A stretch of DNA of 64,000 nucleotides from Cristatella mucedo (GCA_009760855.2 WPIO01000171.1:250001-314000), one strand, 5' to 3'. Positions 37,054 through 48,807 are shown, counted from the first letter of the stretch. A program made the numbers and translations. Notes: generated from the sequence alone by a model not told the origin.

Positions 37054-37245
37054 GCTTGACTCTCCCACCGCCAAATAACAGCTGTGCTTCCATGGCACTA
37101 ACCGATCAGCAACCAGCTGCAGACGACGACAGCTGCAGCAGTGGCACTAGTTCCGGGTCTGCTGCTGGCAGCAGTGACAGGCCCTACACCGTGCCCGCAG
37201 CTTCGGGCAGCAGCAGCAACCAGGCTCTGATCTGGGCTCCTACAG
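37054..37245 (+). CDS. Exon of the phase-1 gene, Ser/Ala-rich
   Basis: A 192-base exon, phase 1 to phase 1. The acceptor is 'ctgtaatttcag' and the donor 'ctacag|gtactt'. It encodes LTLPPPNNSCASMALTDQQP, an acidic/Ser stretch (DDDSCSSGTSSGSAAGSSD), RPYTVPAASGSSS, and ends in NQALIWAPT with a split Gly. It joins in frame to 31257 on the left and 39165 on the right. The composition suggests a disordered linker. No domain is recognised. The opposite-strand frame (37098-37484) is a shadow. Confidence 0.65.
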
Positions 37246-37562
37246 GTACTTTGGTCGGCCATAGCTGAAGACACCAGATGATGCATCAGATTGATCGCTG
37301 TAATGCCATGCACCGCTGCCACCGCCCCTGTTGTAGAGGATGCCGTCAACTGTGCATAAGGGGTTAGCATCGCATTGAATAGATGTGGCAGCGCATAGGA
37401 TAGAGGTGGGCCTGGCTCACAGTATTGCAACGGCTGGACTTCTGTCGGGCTTGCTATGGCAACACTTGTGGCTCTTGGAAGCAAATGGCTGCTGATGTGG
37501 CTACACGGCCGTGGTCATAGTCAGGCTTGCTCAAAGGCTTGCTCAAAGCAATGTGTTGCTTG

Positions 37563-37566
<4 letters not shown>

Positions 37567-37632
<66 letters not shown>

Positions 37633-37650
37633 TTCTCTCTCTCTCTCCAA
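37567..37650 (+). repeat. (CT)n microsatellite
   Basis: CT array with a short 'ccctt' break near 37630; first of a closely spaced pair. Confidence 0.98.
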
Positions 37651-37803
37651 GTTACGCTCGGCCTGTGTCTCACTCTCCCTGTCTCTGCCATTCTCAGTCT
37701 CTATCGATCGTGGTCTTGGTCTCTGTTGCCCCCTCTTCCAGTTCTGTCTCTCCAGCTCCTGCTCTCTGCCTTCTCTCTTTCCAGTCTCTTCTTCTTTGTT
37801 AGC

Positions 37804-38867
<1,064 letters not shown>

Positions 38868-39058
38868 GCCGCAATGGCTCACTAGGTAAGACGGTTGCTT
38901 TTCATGACCTCGGCCCTGAGGTCGTTGGTTCGAATCCTGTGGTGGGCGATCCTTTATCGCCACTGCAAGCGGTGGTGGTAGCGGTCAAGGCTTTTCTGTC
39001 GCTATACAAAAAGAGGCTGTTAAATCAGCTAGTGTTTATTTATTTATTTACTCGCAGT
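38868..39058 (+). mobile_element. SINE-A, near complete
   Basis: 'gagccgcaatggctcactag' (box A), 'gttggttcgaatcctgtgg' (box B), 'gcgatcctttatcgccactg', 'cgctatacaaaaagaggct', 'gttaaatcagct' and a (TTTA)n tail. It ends about 105 bases before a splice acceptor. Confidence 0.9.
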
Positions 39059-39164
39059 CGCTGGTCCCTGTTCGTACCTTTGCCTCATCGAGCCGCGTCC
39101 ATCATCGCTGGCATGCCTCTCGGGCCTCATTTGAATGCTGCCTGCTGCTGCCGTTTGTGTGCAG

Positions 39165-39530
39165 GATTCAAGCAGCAAACCTACAGGCCGGTGCAATTTC
39201 GCCCGCACGCCACCGGCGATGGGCAGTCGCGTGCAACGAGCTGGGGCAACAGCAGCAGCAACATGGCCTCTGTCACCTCTGCCCCCGAAGCTCCTCCCTG
39301 GCGAGTCTCCGGCGCACCGGAAGCGTTCGAGGCGTCGACTGGGGAAAAGGCGAGTCGGCTTTCGAGCCGGCCAACGTCCGACTCGGTCAGCCTGCTGCTC
39401 GAGAGGGCGACTGCTTCTCTGCCGTCTCGAGGCGCTGCCATGGATGAAGCCGGCCGCCAGTTCCCAGACACGGAAGAGTTACGGCCGACAAGCGCCTCCT
39501 GTGTGGAACAGGAGCCATGCAGTGGCGAAG
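39165..39530 (+). CDS. Largest complete exon of the phase-1 gene
   Basis: A 366-base exon (122 codons), phase 1 to phase 1. The acceptor is 'cgtttgtgtgcag' and the donor is the strong 'gcgaag|gtgaga'. It starts FKQQTYRPVQFRPHATGDGQ, continues with Ser/Pro-rich sequence (PEAPPWRVSGAPEAFEAS, SRLSSRPTSDSVSLLLERAT) and ends TSASCVEQEPCSGE before a split codon. The frame upstream of the acceptor runs into SINE-A sequence and is not coding. No known domain is seen; the short TYRPVQF segment is the likeliest conserved motif. Phase and frame match both neighbours. Confidence 0.7.
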
Positions 39531-39617
39531 GTGAGAGTGACAAGATGGCCACGGCCACTGATGCTATGCAACTAACTGAGACATGGCTATCCATTAAAGA
39601 AGCCATGCAGCTATGCA

Positions 39618-41007
39618 ACTTTAAAACCCAAATCTGGACAAGTTACAGGGATTCGCCAAATGCTGGGAGGAATAGGTGCGTTTTTAGCTTCTTATTAAAT
39701 GTTGTCAAGTCAGGAAATATTGTGACCTCGTTTGGGAGTGAGTTCCGGGCCATAAGGACCATATGAAATCAAGGCACGGCTTGCAAGGGATTTAAGTTTG
39801 ATTTGGGATATGGTATCCGTATGTAAGCAGGCCCAAGTTTTTGCAATGCTACTTAGCTGAAAGTAGGCAGAGTTGACTGTGGAGCTAATGTGGTCGTCTA
39901 GTGAAAGGTCACTTCGGAACAGGACATCCAGATTTTGTTCAGATTCTACAGGAGATGTGTTGGCAGAGCCGATTTTAAGGGATAGTTGTGCCCATTTTTT
40001 AGTCACACTAGGTTTACTCATAACTAGTAAGTTTGTTTTATTGTCATTCGAATCGAGAAAATTTGTTGCCATCCAAGTGTGACTGTCAGCAAACATGCAG
40101 CAAGTTAGTTAAGAGGGTTTGATCGGAAGTTGTTTGAGTGTCATTGATCAAAATGGTAAAAGGGAGACTGAGTGGAAGCTGTTCACGTTCTCTTGGTCTA
40201 GTGTTGCTTTCCTGAGTAGTGGCCTGACTAAAGTCTTTTTGAAAAGTGCTGGGACCTGACCTAAGGTTAATGACAGATTTATTGGGTTAGTTATTTTTAA
40301 TGTTAGCTATGGCAGCAGGCAGCAGATCTATGCACTATGCATCGTAGTGGCAGGGCAGTGGGAATAAGGTCTAGAAGACTAGTTGTCTTCTTTGATTGGG
40401 ATATAAACTTCAGGATGAGGTCACTTGTGGCCTCCTTGAATGTAGACATTGAGGTACTGCACGAAATTGAGAGTTAGGATTCCAGAGGGGATGCTGCCAC
40501 CCTAGGGATTGACTCTCTAATCTTGTCTATAGGATTCCAGAGGGGATGCTGCCACCCTAGGGATTGACTCTCTAATCTTGTCTATCTTGTTGACCAAGGA
40601 GCTGGAGACACTATCAGCAAGATCTAGACGAGGATCTTCCCTGGAAAAGAGCTTAAGAGGCTTCCATGGGAGCAGTTAAGGAGCTGGCTGGTCGTACACA
40701 TTTTTAGATTGAGAGCATTTTTAGATTATGCTTTTGTGATTTAACAATTTTTTTTATAGAAGCTAGACCTGGCTTATGCTCTCATCGACTGGTATGATCT
40801 ACAGTCGTTTCTGTATGCCTGTCGATGGAGAGTCAATCCTGACCTTATATATGCTTTTTCAAGCTTGCACTTAGTAGACCTAGCTAGTTTAATGTATGTG
40901 GTAAACCACTGGCCATCTGGGCGACGGTGCACAGTGTGCCTAGTTGGAGGTGCAAACTCGACCAGCATGCCAGCTTGTGTTTCGTTGTAGCATTCTAACG
41001 ATAAATG
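39618..41007 (-). pseudogene. LINE-A fragment, left part, interrupted by a second LINE-A
   Basis: Colinear on the minus strand with 2500-4550 of the near-complete copy, with a large internal deletion (the part around 3240-3760 is missing). It carries SDLSLDDHISSTVNSAYFQL and the RT-upstream HRQAY...RSYQS region. A perfect 55-bp tandem duplication lies at 40476-40585. It continues at 42218-42362 beyond the nested element. Confidence 0.85.
40476..40585 (+). repeat. 55-bp perfect tandem duplication
   Basis: 40476-40530 and 40531-40585 are identical. The duplicated unit is LINE-A sequence. Confidence 0.97.
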
Positions 41008-42217
41008 ACCTCTGAAATACGGGATACCTCATAAATCTCTCCTTGGTACCTTAGTTCTTTTCACGGGTTTATACTATCCCTCTTGCCGATGTGATTGCCA
41101 AGCACAATCTAATCTTTCACTTTAATCTGGATCACAGATGGTGACACTCAGTCGTTACATTTGCTTTTATCATTCCAGCTGTCCAGTACGACGAACTCTC
41201 TCAACTCCCTTGCTGCATGCACTGATGACATCTGCACATGGATGGCAGCAAACTTTCTTAAATTGAATGAGGATAAAAACCAACTTACTAGTTATGGGCA
41301 AGCCAAGTGTGATTTAGAAATTTGAAAGGCTATAGCTCAAAATCGGCTCTTCCAGCATATCTCCTGTTGAATCTGCACGAAATCTAGGTGTCACGTTTTA
41401 AAGTGACCTCTCATTGGACGACCGCATCAGCTCCACAGTCAAGTCTGCCTACTTTCAGCTGCATAGAATTGCTGCAATTCCGGCTTGTTTAGATAGGGAT
41501 ACCTCGTCAAAATTGGTCCATGCATTTGCCACGTCTTGACTTCTGTAACTCACTGCTTGCTGGTCAAACGGCGCTTACTGCTGGTGCAAAACTGCAGCTA
41601 GGCTTGTCTGTCGTGAGCGGCGCAGTTGCCACATCTCACCACTTCTCGACGACCTTGCACTGGCTCCCAGCCAAGCAACGCATCGACTTCAACGTTTGGT
41701 CACTCACTTTTAGGTTCCTTCATTATTTGGCTCCAGCCAACATATCAGTTCTACTCCCCTACCAGCCTAATCACTGTACCACCCGATTTTTGGAATCTAA
41801 CTGTTTACCTCACCTTTACCTTACAAATCTCAAATCCTTTGGAGACCGTGCCTTGAGTTCGTATGCTCCCAAAGCGTGGAACTCACTCACGACTTGCATC
41901 ACGACATCTTCTGACTTGACCACAATTAAAAAGAAACTAAATACATTTCTATGTATGACGTTATTTAGCGAGTCTCTGTGATTCGTCCTTTATGTGCTTA
42001 TGCATGCTGACACTGTGCATGCAGCCACTAACCATAATTTCATGCTTACCCTGTCCATGTCACTCCTAACCATGATATTCTTGTCGTTTATTGATCATGC
42101 TAGCGCTAACCATTCGTTCATGCTTCTTTTGCAACAAATGTAAAGTACCTAGAAAGAGATTAAGTTTTCTGAGGTCACTATATTAAATGTATTATTAGTA
42201 TTAATATTATTATTACT
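41008..42217 (+). mobile_element. LINE-A, 5'-truncated, nested in an opposite-strand LINE-A
   Basis: It starts at 'ctctgaaatacgggatacct', which corresponds to the codons just before the YGVPQGS RT motif, and runs to the 3' hairpin and an (ATT)n tail at 42188-42215. The bases ATGAC flank it on both sides (41003-41007 and 42218-42222), the expected target-site duplication. The RT site YADD region is decayed. The C-terminus is readable as LHWLPAKQRIDFN and APKAWNSL. Confidence 0.9.
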
Positions 42218-42362
42218 ATGACAGGCCGGAAGGAGGATTGGGCAGCAGTGGCAAAGAACATATTCTCGCACGGATAGCATCGATGTCAAGGGTCTTGAGG
42301 TTTAGCGATTCACAGGTGACTTTAGACTTGGAAGAGGCCACACACTGTAGATGCCGGAAGTG
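42218..42362 (-). pseudogene. LINE-A fragment, right part of the interrupted copy
   Basis: 'atattctcgcacgg', 'catcgatgtcaagggtcttg' and 'cacacactgtagat' match 4603-4697 of the near-complete copy, continuing the copy that stops at 41007. Confidence 0.85.
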
Positions 42363-43182
42363 GCACTTTAGCTTTGAGCCCCTTGGTTAGGTGGCTTCAA
42401 AAATTGCATGGATTTCTGACTGAAATTTGAGAGGGTAGCGCTCAAGATGTGACCTAAGATTTAAGATTTGAAAGATATCAAGATTCGACCTTCATGCTGC
42501 AGCTTTATGATCTGGCTCCGAAAGGGGGGGTCGAGGAGGAAAGGGGCGCTGTGCTGGTTGGGTGGGTACTATACAGTTGAGAGTATGCTTCGGGGAAGGC
42601 AGCCTGATAGAGCTACACAAGCCTGAAGACTCTGAAGGTCCTGAAGTTTCCTGGCATATGCACTTACACTATTGATTTGTTTGAGTAAGGGCTAAGAAAA
42701 CTGGCATGATACAAATTTAGGGTAACGTTTTGCTCTGCCCACTGGTAGTCAAAATCTATCCCTTGCTGCACTACTGCTTCCAGTACCTGCATGTGGTGTG
42801 CTGTGCTTACTGACACACACACACACACCACCTTGCTGCTGCACTGAGTTGAGTAGGGAAGACAAGTCTGGCGGCTTTTTCTAAGATCTCAGTTCCGGCG
42901 GTAGCAGGTTTTGACCATTGGCTGGCGTCGTCGTGTACATACTGCTGCTCAACCGAACGGTGGAAGCGAGCTAGCGGGTCAATCATTCGGAAGAAGCAGC
43001 GATCTCGGCCTGTATCGTGCAGATGGTAGCAGCAGCAGCTCCGAGGCAGAGTCTCTGAGCTTCAGTGCCACTTTCTTTATGAATCTCGCGAGCTGGCCGC
43101 CATTGCTCTCGCAGAAGCTGCTGCTTCACGAGGCCATGCTTCCGGAAACCGACTGTCTGAAGTGCACTGTCATCTGCCTTAG
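42363..43182. other. Intron sequence, possibly with an extra exon near 42908-43180
   Basis: A plus-strand frame at 42908-43201 reads SSDLGLYRADGSSSSSEAES, which resembles the gene's exons, after an acceptor-like 'gtagcag'. It fits phase 0 only and has no good donor, so it is not called. A short (AC)n lies at 42813-42829. Confidence 0.35.
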
Positions 43183-43607
43183 GTCCGCAAGCATCGTGTA
43201 GCAGCTCAGCAGCTCCTGCCACTGCCAGTGCAGCCCACCAGCATTCTGCAGTGTATCCGGTCGAGCAGCAGCAGCAGTACGAGCACCAGGCAGCAGACCA
43301 CTGGAGCTGCAACGGTGGCAGTGGCAGCAGCGGCGGCAGCGGTGGCAGCAGCAGTCCGAGGCCACTGCAGCAGTCGCAGCTGCTGCCTCCTCACGAAGCA
43401 GCCGAGCTGCCGGCAATCGCACCGAAGCCGAGCAGAGGAGCTCGGCTGTTCGCGGAGCGGAAGCACAGGGCCGCTGCGTCGGCGGCAGCTGACTCGTCAC
43501 TGCCGGAAGAGAGTGCCACATCGCAGCCGCCTCCTCTGGATAGCCACCTCACGGACGACGATGGTCAGCAGCGCCCACCGCCACTGCAGCTGCCTCGTCG
43601 CCAGTAG
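43183..43607 (+). CDS. Gln/Ser/Pro-rich exon of the phase-1 gene, 3' edge uncertain
   Basis: The acceptor 'gtcatctgccttag' opens a phase-1 frame in step with the donor at 39531. It reads PQASCSSSAAPATASAAHQH, then EQQQQYEHQ, a Gly/Ser run, QSQLLPPHEAAELPAIAPKP, RGARLFAERKHRAAAS and DSHLTDDDGQQRPPPLQLP, ending RRQ and TAG at 43605. Either the stop is the end of an alternative isoform, or a weak donor 'cca|gtaggc' (43604) is used, which gives phase 2 and would not fit the exon at 48087. With no AATAAA seen before 43900, the edge is unresolved. CAG-rich codons cause open frames in all three registers; this one is chosen by phase and by its non-repetitive part. Confidence 0.5.
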
Positions 43608-43902
43608 GCGGCTGATGCTGCCGCCACGGTCGCTCGGCTTCTTACTTTGAGCCTGCACTCTGAGCTAGTAGGGGAAAGGTCCTGGTGGTTAGCGGGTCGG
43701 GCAGTGTGCAGGGGGTCGGCGCAGCTCTGCACATGCCTCGGCTATAGTGAAGGCATCAGTGAAAAGTGCTTTCATCCGTAGCTGTTTTTCTGTGGGTTTT
43801 TTTTCTCCGTGAGCCACTCTGAGAGCCACCATTGAGCAGGCATTGCCAGGTTCTGAGAAATTGGTCGGCAATGTATCTATCTAGTCGGCCTCGGGTTAAT
43901 AA

Positions 43903-43967
43903 CAATAATAATAATAGTACATGTATGTATCACCCTTGGAGAAATTAAGCCCTTTCTAGGCACTAAA
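43903..43967 (-). mobile_element. LINE-A 3' end scrap
   Basis: 'aacaataataataatagtac', 'cacccttggagaaattaag' and 'tttctaggcac' are a diverged LINE-A terminus. Confidence 0.65.
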
Positions 43968-44091
43968 CACGGCTTGGCTAGGCGGTGGCATTCATGACCT
44001 CGGTCTCGAGGTCGTGGGTTCGATACCTGCAGTGGGCGATTCTTTGTCACCACTGATAGCCGTAAAGGCTCTTCTGTCCCTATACAAAAAG
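43968..44091 (+). mobile_element. SINE-A lacking both ends, fused to LINE-B
   Basis: 'ggcttggctaggcggtgg', 'cggtctcgaggtcgtgggtt' with box B, 'gtgggcgattctttgtcacc', 'ctatacaaaaag'. The terminal 'ctgttaaatcagct' is missing: the SINE passes at about 44090 directly into LINE-B coding sequence of the same orientation. Confidence 0.8.
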
Positions 44092-44522
44092 CAATACCTA
44101 GCTGAACTGCTGCACAAGTTTCAGCCTCCTCACGCCCTCAGGTCCAGTATGGACAATAAATTAGCTGTTTCGTTCCTCCACTTAAAGACTGTTGGCGACA
44201 GAAGCTTTAGCTCTGCTTCAGGTCCTAGACTGTGGAACTCGCTTCCACAATTCTTACTCAACGACAACTACTCTTCTGCTGCCGACTATGGCTCATGCTT
44301 TCCAGTAGTCCCGAGCTGCTACTTCCATGCTAGTCACTACCTCAACTGCTCTCCTGACTCTGCTATGCTTCCCACTTTCTCTTTGTTGCGTGAGGTGGAG
44401 TCTGTTGGCTACCAAATTCGTACAGAAAGCTGCTTAGGCTGTGAGCATGCTATAAAAAAAAACTCTCCTCTGTAACACCCACATAGTCTTTGTGGAGTTA
44501 CTGATGGAGATACATTACATTG
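44092..44522 (+). pseudogene. LINE-B 3' fragment with tail
   Basis: The plus-strand frame encodes YLAELLHKFQPPHALRSSMD, KTVGDRSFSSASGPRLWNSL, ADYGSCFPVVPSCYFHASHY and RTESCLGCEHAIKKNSP, followed by the 3' block and 'ggagatacattacatt'. The frame is intact to the family's usual end. Confidence 0.9.
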
Positions 44523-45045
44523 CAAACACATGCTTTGAGGAAAGCGCCATCATATGATTAGTGGTTACATACACAGCGTCAACATGCATTATGTGGTCAA
44601 TGCTAAAATGCATAGTATCACCATACCTAATAGGGTCAGTGGTAAAGTGCACTGCAACAACATGCATAGTCTGATTTGTGGTAACATGCACAGTGTCAGC
44701 ACGAATAAGCACACACGTTCAAATCACAAGGACCAACCAAATGCTGTGAGAAACTGGTGAATTGTAGCTGCTTTTTAAGAGATGTCATATCAAGGGATGT
44801 CATTACATCAGTTGGCAGTGAGTTCAGGCTTTGGGAGCATATGAATTAAAGGCACGGTCGTTAAAGGATTTTGAGGTTGTTTCAAGATCTAGCTAGCCGA
44901 TTTCAGTCACAAGAGCAGGTGGTAGTGTGCCTAGCCTGGATGTGGAGCAGTTCTGACAGCTAAGCTGGAACCAGAGAATGAAGGGACCGAAAAGTGAGTG
45001 ACAAAGCCGTGTAGTCGATACACTGCTTGATTGAACCCTGGGGCA
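44523..45045 (-). mobile_element. LINE-A 3' fragment without terminal hairpin
   Basis: It begins in the 3' UTR ('tgattagtggttacatac', 'acagcgtcaacatgcat') and continues into the ORF end ('tcatatcaagggatgtcatt', 'aaaagtgagtgacaaagccg'). It abuts the LINE-B tail. Confidence 0.75.
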
Positions 45046-45174
45046 GGAGGAGCCGATGGCATACGGTTACAATGTTGTTCGACCAGTCCTACGGCAGCTG
45101 CAGGAAGTCCAGGCTAAGTGATCAGACTGAATAGATGGCCGCTCTGTGGATCTTCGTCAGTCGGGACACTGTTT

Positions 45175-45585
45175 TACCGAGCCCGGTCATCCACAATTAA
45201 TAGACTGGTTTTTCGTGGCCTACCTGTCACTTCAGCAAGCAAAAGACAACGTTTGAGCCTCGAAACCGTTGGAGACTGTGCTGTTAACTCCTTTGCTCCC
45301 AAAGCCTGGAACTCACTACAGATGCATGTCACGACATCCTCTGACATGACGACATTTAATATAAAAAAACTCAAAACGCACGTGTTAGTTACAGCATATG
45401 GTGGGTCTTTGTGATGCACTCTTCGTGTGCACGTACCTGCTTACACTATGCCTGCGGTTTGCAGATGTTACCACCAATTATGCGGTGATGCTTTCTATGC
45501 AGCATCTATGAAGTGCCTAGAGAGAGATTAATTTCTCTGACGGTACTATACAAATGCATTACTATTATTAGTATTATTATTGGAA
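45175..45585 (+). mobile_element. LINE-A 3' fragment
   Basis: 'ctcgaaaccgttggagactg', 'gctcccaaagcctggaactc', 'ctagagagagattaatttct', (ATT)n tail at 45562-45582. Diverged, plus orientation. Confidence 0.85.
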
Positions 45586-48086
45586 TATTTTTTTAAACAC
45601 TTTGTGCTATCTAGCTCGTGTCATTTCACAATGGTTGCATGCAGCACGGCTTTGTGCTGTGCAAAAAAAGACTAAATGGCATTGCCAAGGCAGTTTTTTA
45701 ATTTGCAACAACCTTAGCTGGTTTTAGGTGGGAAATAGTGCTGGGAGATTTGCTGCTCTTTGGAAACGTGGTAGCGCAGCAGCTCAGCTGCACACTCCTT
45801 TAGCTCAAAGCTGCTCACTTTCCTGTTTTGGGCTGCCTTCGATCAGACAGAGGTCGTGCATGGTAGGTAACTGCAATCGTCAACCTCCACTTTCTCTGCC
45901 AAACAAAGAGATATTAATTTTCATTACCCCCTTCCATCGGCTCCTCATGTGCAGGTTGGGACATTTTGTAAAGCTCGGTAAATATTCAAATCAAAGCTCA
46001 AAGGTTTATAATCAAAAGAAGTAGGCACATCTAGGTAAGCCAATAAGAGAGACACTGCTTTCGTATTGCTGACATGACTCCTCTTCCTATCAGGACTTCC
46101 GAATCACGTTGGTATCGACCACTAGGATTTGCCACAAGATTGTCACTCACTATTCACTACATTCGTATCGCTTCGATCTTCATATGCCTGTGAGTGTCAT
46201 GGCTTCCAGTTTTACTCGTAAACTGAGCTGCAGTCATGCCAGTCGAAATTTTCACAAATCTTCCGCATACAAATCTTTAATCAAGTATTTGGCAAGACCG
46301 AGTGGTCTCACTCCCTGAACGTTGTCTGTAAAGAAACCGTTGGCCGACTTAAACACTGGCAAGAGTATGTATATTCTATCACCCGACTGCAGTGGGCAAT
46401 AAAGGCGCTCTCACTGCAGGACTCAAACCTGCGATTGTGAAGAGCAAGCACCTTGGCTAAACATCCACCGACCTCGACACCTATTGCATTGCAGCCAGCA
46501 ACTTCTTTACAGAATTTCCTGAGGTTTCTCCAGCTGATGTGTCGTTCGGTGATAAACGATCAATGCGAAAAGAGCCCCTCGCCTGCAGATGCTCTATCGT
46601 AGCTCCTCCCCTGCAGATGCTGTACCCGATGCAGCACCCAACCAGACTGCGTTGACCCACACGTTGGACAACGATAGCCCAGTAATCAGCCCAGAGGTAG
46701 CATAGCACGGTTGCGGTTCAGCCCTGAGCTGGATGGAGGGGTTGTTCCAAAGCAGTGCATCTCGGAAAAAATTTGGCACATACTTAAAAAATCTCGATAG
46801 TATTTCGAGGCTGTTGCTTTACAGCCCATTCCTACTTTTCTTTTTTTGCTGGCCATTCTCAAAAAACTGTGGCTAAGCAACTCGCGGATTAAATATATGT
46901 AGACACAATAGCATAAGGGAATGAAGAGAATAGTTATCATCTGGATTGAGGCTTCACAGTCTTAAAACCGCTCTCCTGTATATGGCCAATGACAACTTGG
47001 GTAGCGATGATTGTAGGAAAGAGATTGCTGCTAACCAGCTGTTTCTGTTGACTGTATCGGACACTACCAATCACAAGATACTGCTCGAGAGGTGGATGCC
47101 GCAAACGCTAGGCGATCGGTCTAGTTATGGATCTGAGACAGCTTTGATAATTTCACTTTGTTAGAGCCCTCTGATGCAGCTTCAGCAACTTCATAGATTG
47201 ATAAGTTGAATTCTAGTCTTCCAGATATTAGGTCTTGAATGTCAACCAACTTCCTTTAATAAGGAGTGACTAAAATCTAGCCCCTATTCAGAGATGCTAC
47301 GAGTTCACTGGTGGAATTATTGATTTTTTCACTCTCTGCTTTGTCTACCCACCTGTTCCGTGTTGCTGTCTCTATCGTAATGCCCTTGGAGTCTATCTGC
47401 AATTCGCCATCTATCCTGCCGACCGTGTACAGATCCATCCATTATTTGACCCTGGGTCTCTGGGTTATATTGAAATCTCTGCTGCATTTGTCGAGGCACG
47501 TGGGCGGCCCTCTTGTGGTCGATCGACAAAGAACTGTATTGTGCCTGCAACCCCGACTAATCGAAAGCCCGGCTCTGAAGTCAAAGCAGGGCCGGCATGC
47601 AGAACCAACTCTATGACTCACCAATCTCAATCAATCCAGGCTCGTTAGGACTAGGCTCACGTTTTTTTTTTTAATTCTCTTGCTCCTCTGCACCGTTCTC
47701 TGTGTTCCCGAGACTCTTTCATCCCCGGCCGCCATTCAAATGCCCGATTCACAAGCAGCTACCAGTCATCTGCCTATGCACTCAAGCAGCTTGGGCAGGC
47801 AGCTCGATAAGCATCGCTTCACTCATTGCACCATGCCACTTAGCCGACACACACTAGGACTGTGCAAGTTGCTGTGGAGCACGCCGAGACTGTGTCCAGC
47901 CATGCCCCCAACCGCTAGGAGTAGGACTTTCGTAATGAACTGGAAAAGTGCTGCTGCTGCTGCTGTCTGATCGTGCAGCAGTTGGGCTGAAGCTGATCTC
48001 AAGCCAAATCCTCATCCTCCCTATGTGCCTGCTTCATGACACTTACATGAGCTCGGATGAGGCTGCAGTTTTGCTCTGCCTTTCAG
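45586..48086. other. Intron sequence
   Basis: An old SINE-C-like copy lies at 46385-46475 (minus; 'gcagtgggcaataaaggcgc', 'gcaggactcaaacctgcg'). The rest is unrecognised. The frame at 47680-47970 is open on the plus strand but has no fitting acceptor and donor. A T run sits at 47662-47672 before it. Confidence 0.4.
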
Positions 48087-48233
48087 ATGCTTCAAGCGTA
48101 GCTTCAGATACGAGCTCAGTGGGCTCATCAAAATTGCCTCCGCCGGCCGTTCCTCCTAAGCCCAGACTTAAGCAGCCACTGAGCAAAACGCCATCTGAAA
48201 ATGAGGATCACGTGGATGTTAATAACGGGACCG
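48087..48233 (+). CDS. Proline-rich exon of the phase-1 gene with an SH3-ligand motif
   Basis: A 147-base exon (49 codons), phase 1 to phase 1, between the good acceptor 'ttttgctctgcctttcag' and the near-consensus donor 'gaccg|gtgagt'. It encodes ASSVASDTSSVGSSK, then LPPPAVPPKPRLKQPLSKTP and an acidic end (SENEDHVDVNNGT). PPAVPPKPR is a classical class-II SH3-binding pattern (PxxPx+). This is the best-supported exon in the window: strong sites at both ends, matching phase, and clear non-repetitive coding sequence. Confidence 0.8.
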
Positions 48234-48428
48234 GTGAGTAGTAGCACCATTCAGAAATAACTCGGTGCCCTCTCACGTGCCTCTTCGAGGATGCTATCTT
48301 TTTGGATCGCTTGTTTCAGCCGATCTGAGCTGAATGCATGCGATGCAGCCTTTTGAAACGGCGCTCACTCGAACAGCTCAGCTCTGTGAGAGCAAGCAAG
48401 CAGTTCATTTGTGCATCTCTTCCTGCAG

Positions 48429-48680
48429 GCTTGCTACTCCAGACTCGGTTCAGTGCCGACGAGAGCACTGCTGCAGCACTGCCGGCTAACCAGACAAAGG
48501 ACGCTGCTGCCGACAGCAGCGGTGGCAGCTTCACTGCAATGCCGCCGCAGTCACAGGAGCAGCCGCCTGTCCCTCGCATGCGGCCTCGAAATGCACCTCC
48601 GCCTGCTCAACCGGCCGGTGCCGCCGAAGTCGTGAGGCGGAAATCGCTTTATGAAATAGTTTCCACAGAGGGCAGAAGAG
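48429..48680 (+). CDS. Exon of the phase-1 gene with a basophilic kinase-like site
   Basis: A 252-base exon (84 codons), acceptor 'cttcctgcag', phase 1, joined across a split Gly to the exon ending at 48233. It encodes LLLQTRFSADESTAAALPAN, a Ser/Gly/Ala stretch, QEQPPVPRMRPRNAPPPAQP and then RRKSLYEIVSTEGRR. RRKSL fits an R-R-x-S kinase site; PPVPRMRP and the following prolines are further PxxP segments. Two ends are possible: a modest donor 'aag|gtagtc' after 48680, which keeps phase 1, or read-through to a TAG at 48692-48694 followed by AATAAA at 48802. Both may occur (alternative 3' end). Confidence 0.75.
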
Positions 48681-48801
48681 GTAGTCAGAATTAGGCTGAG
48701 AGAGCTGAGCAGTATCTCTCCGCCCCCTCAGCTCCGCGTGTGCTTGCCTTGCGTGGCACGCTGTCATGCGTGTGTGTGTGTGTGTGCAACTAAAACAAAA
48801 T

Positions 48802-48807
48802 AATAAA
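48802..48807 (+). promoter_or_regulatory. Candidate poly(A) signal AATAAA
   Basis: AATAAA about 110 bases after the TAG at 48692-48694, followed by a GT/T-rich stretch ('ggtgttcttttgttttttt', 48833-48851). This is the arrangement of a cleavage site and could end a short isoform of the plus-strand gene. Confidence 0.45.

Noticed and set aside
42908-43201. Ser-rich open frame upstream of the exon at 43183
   Set aside because: Only phase 0 is open, it ends in a stop without a good donor, and phase 1 hits a stop early.
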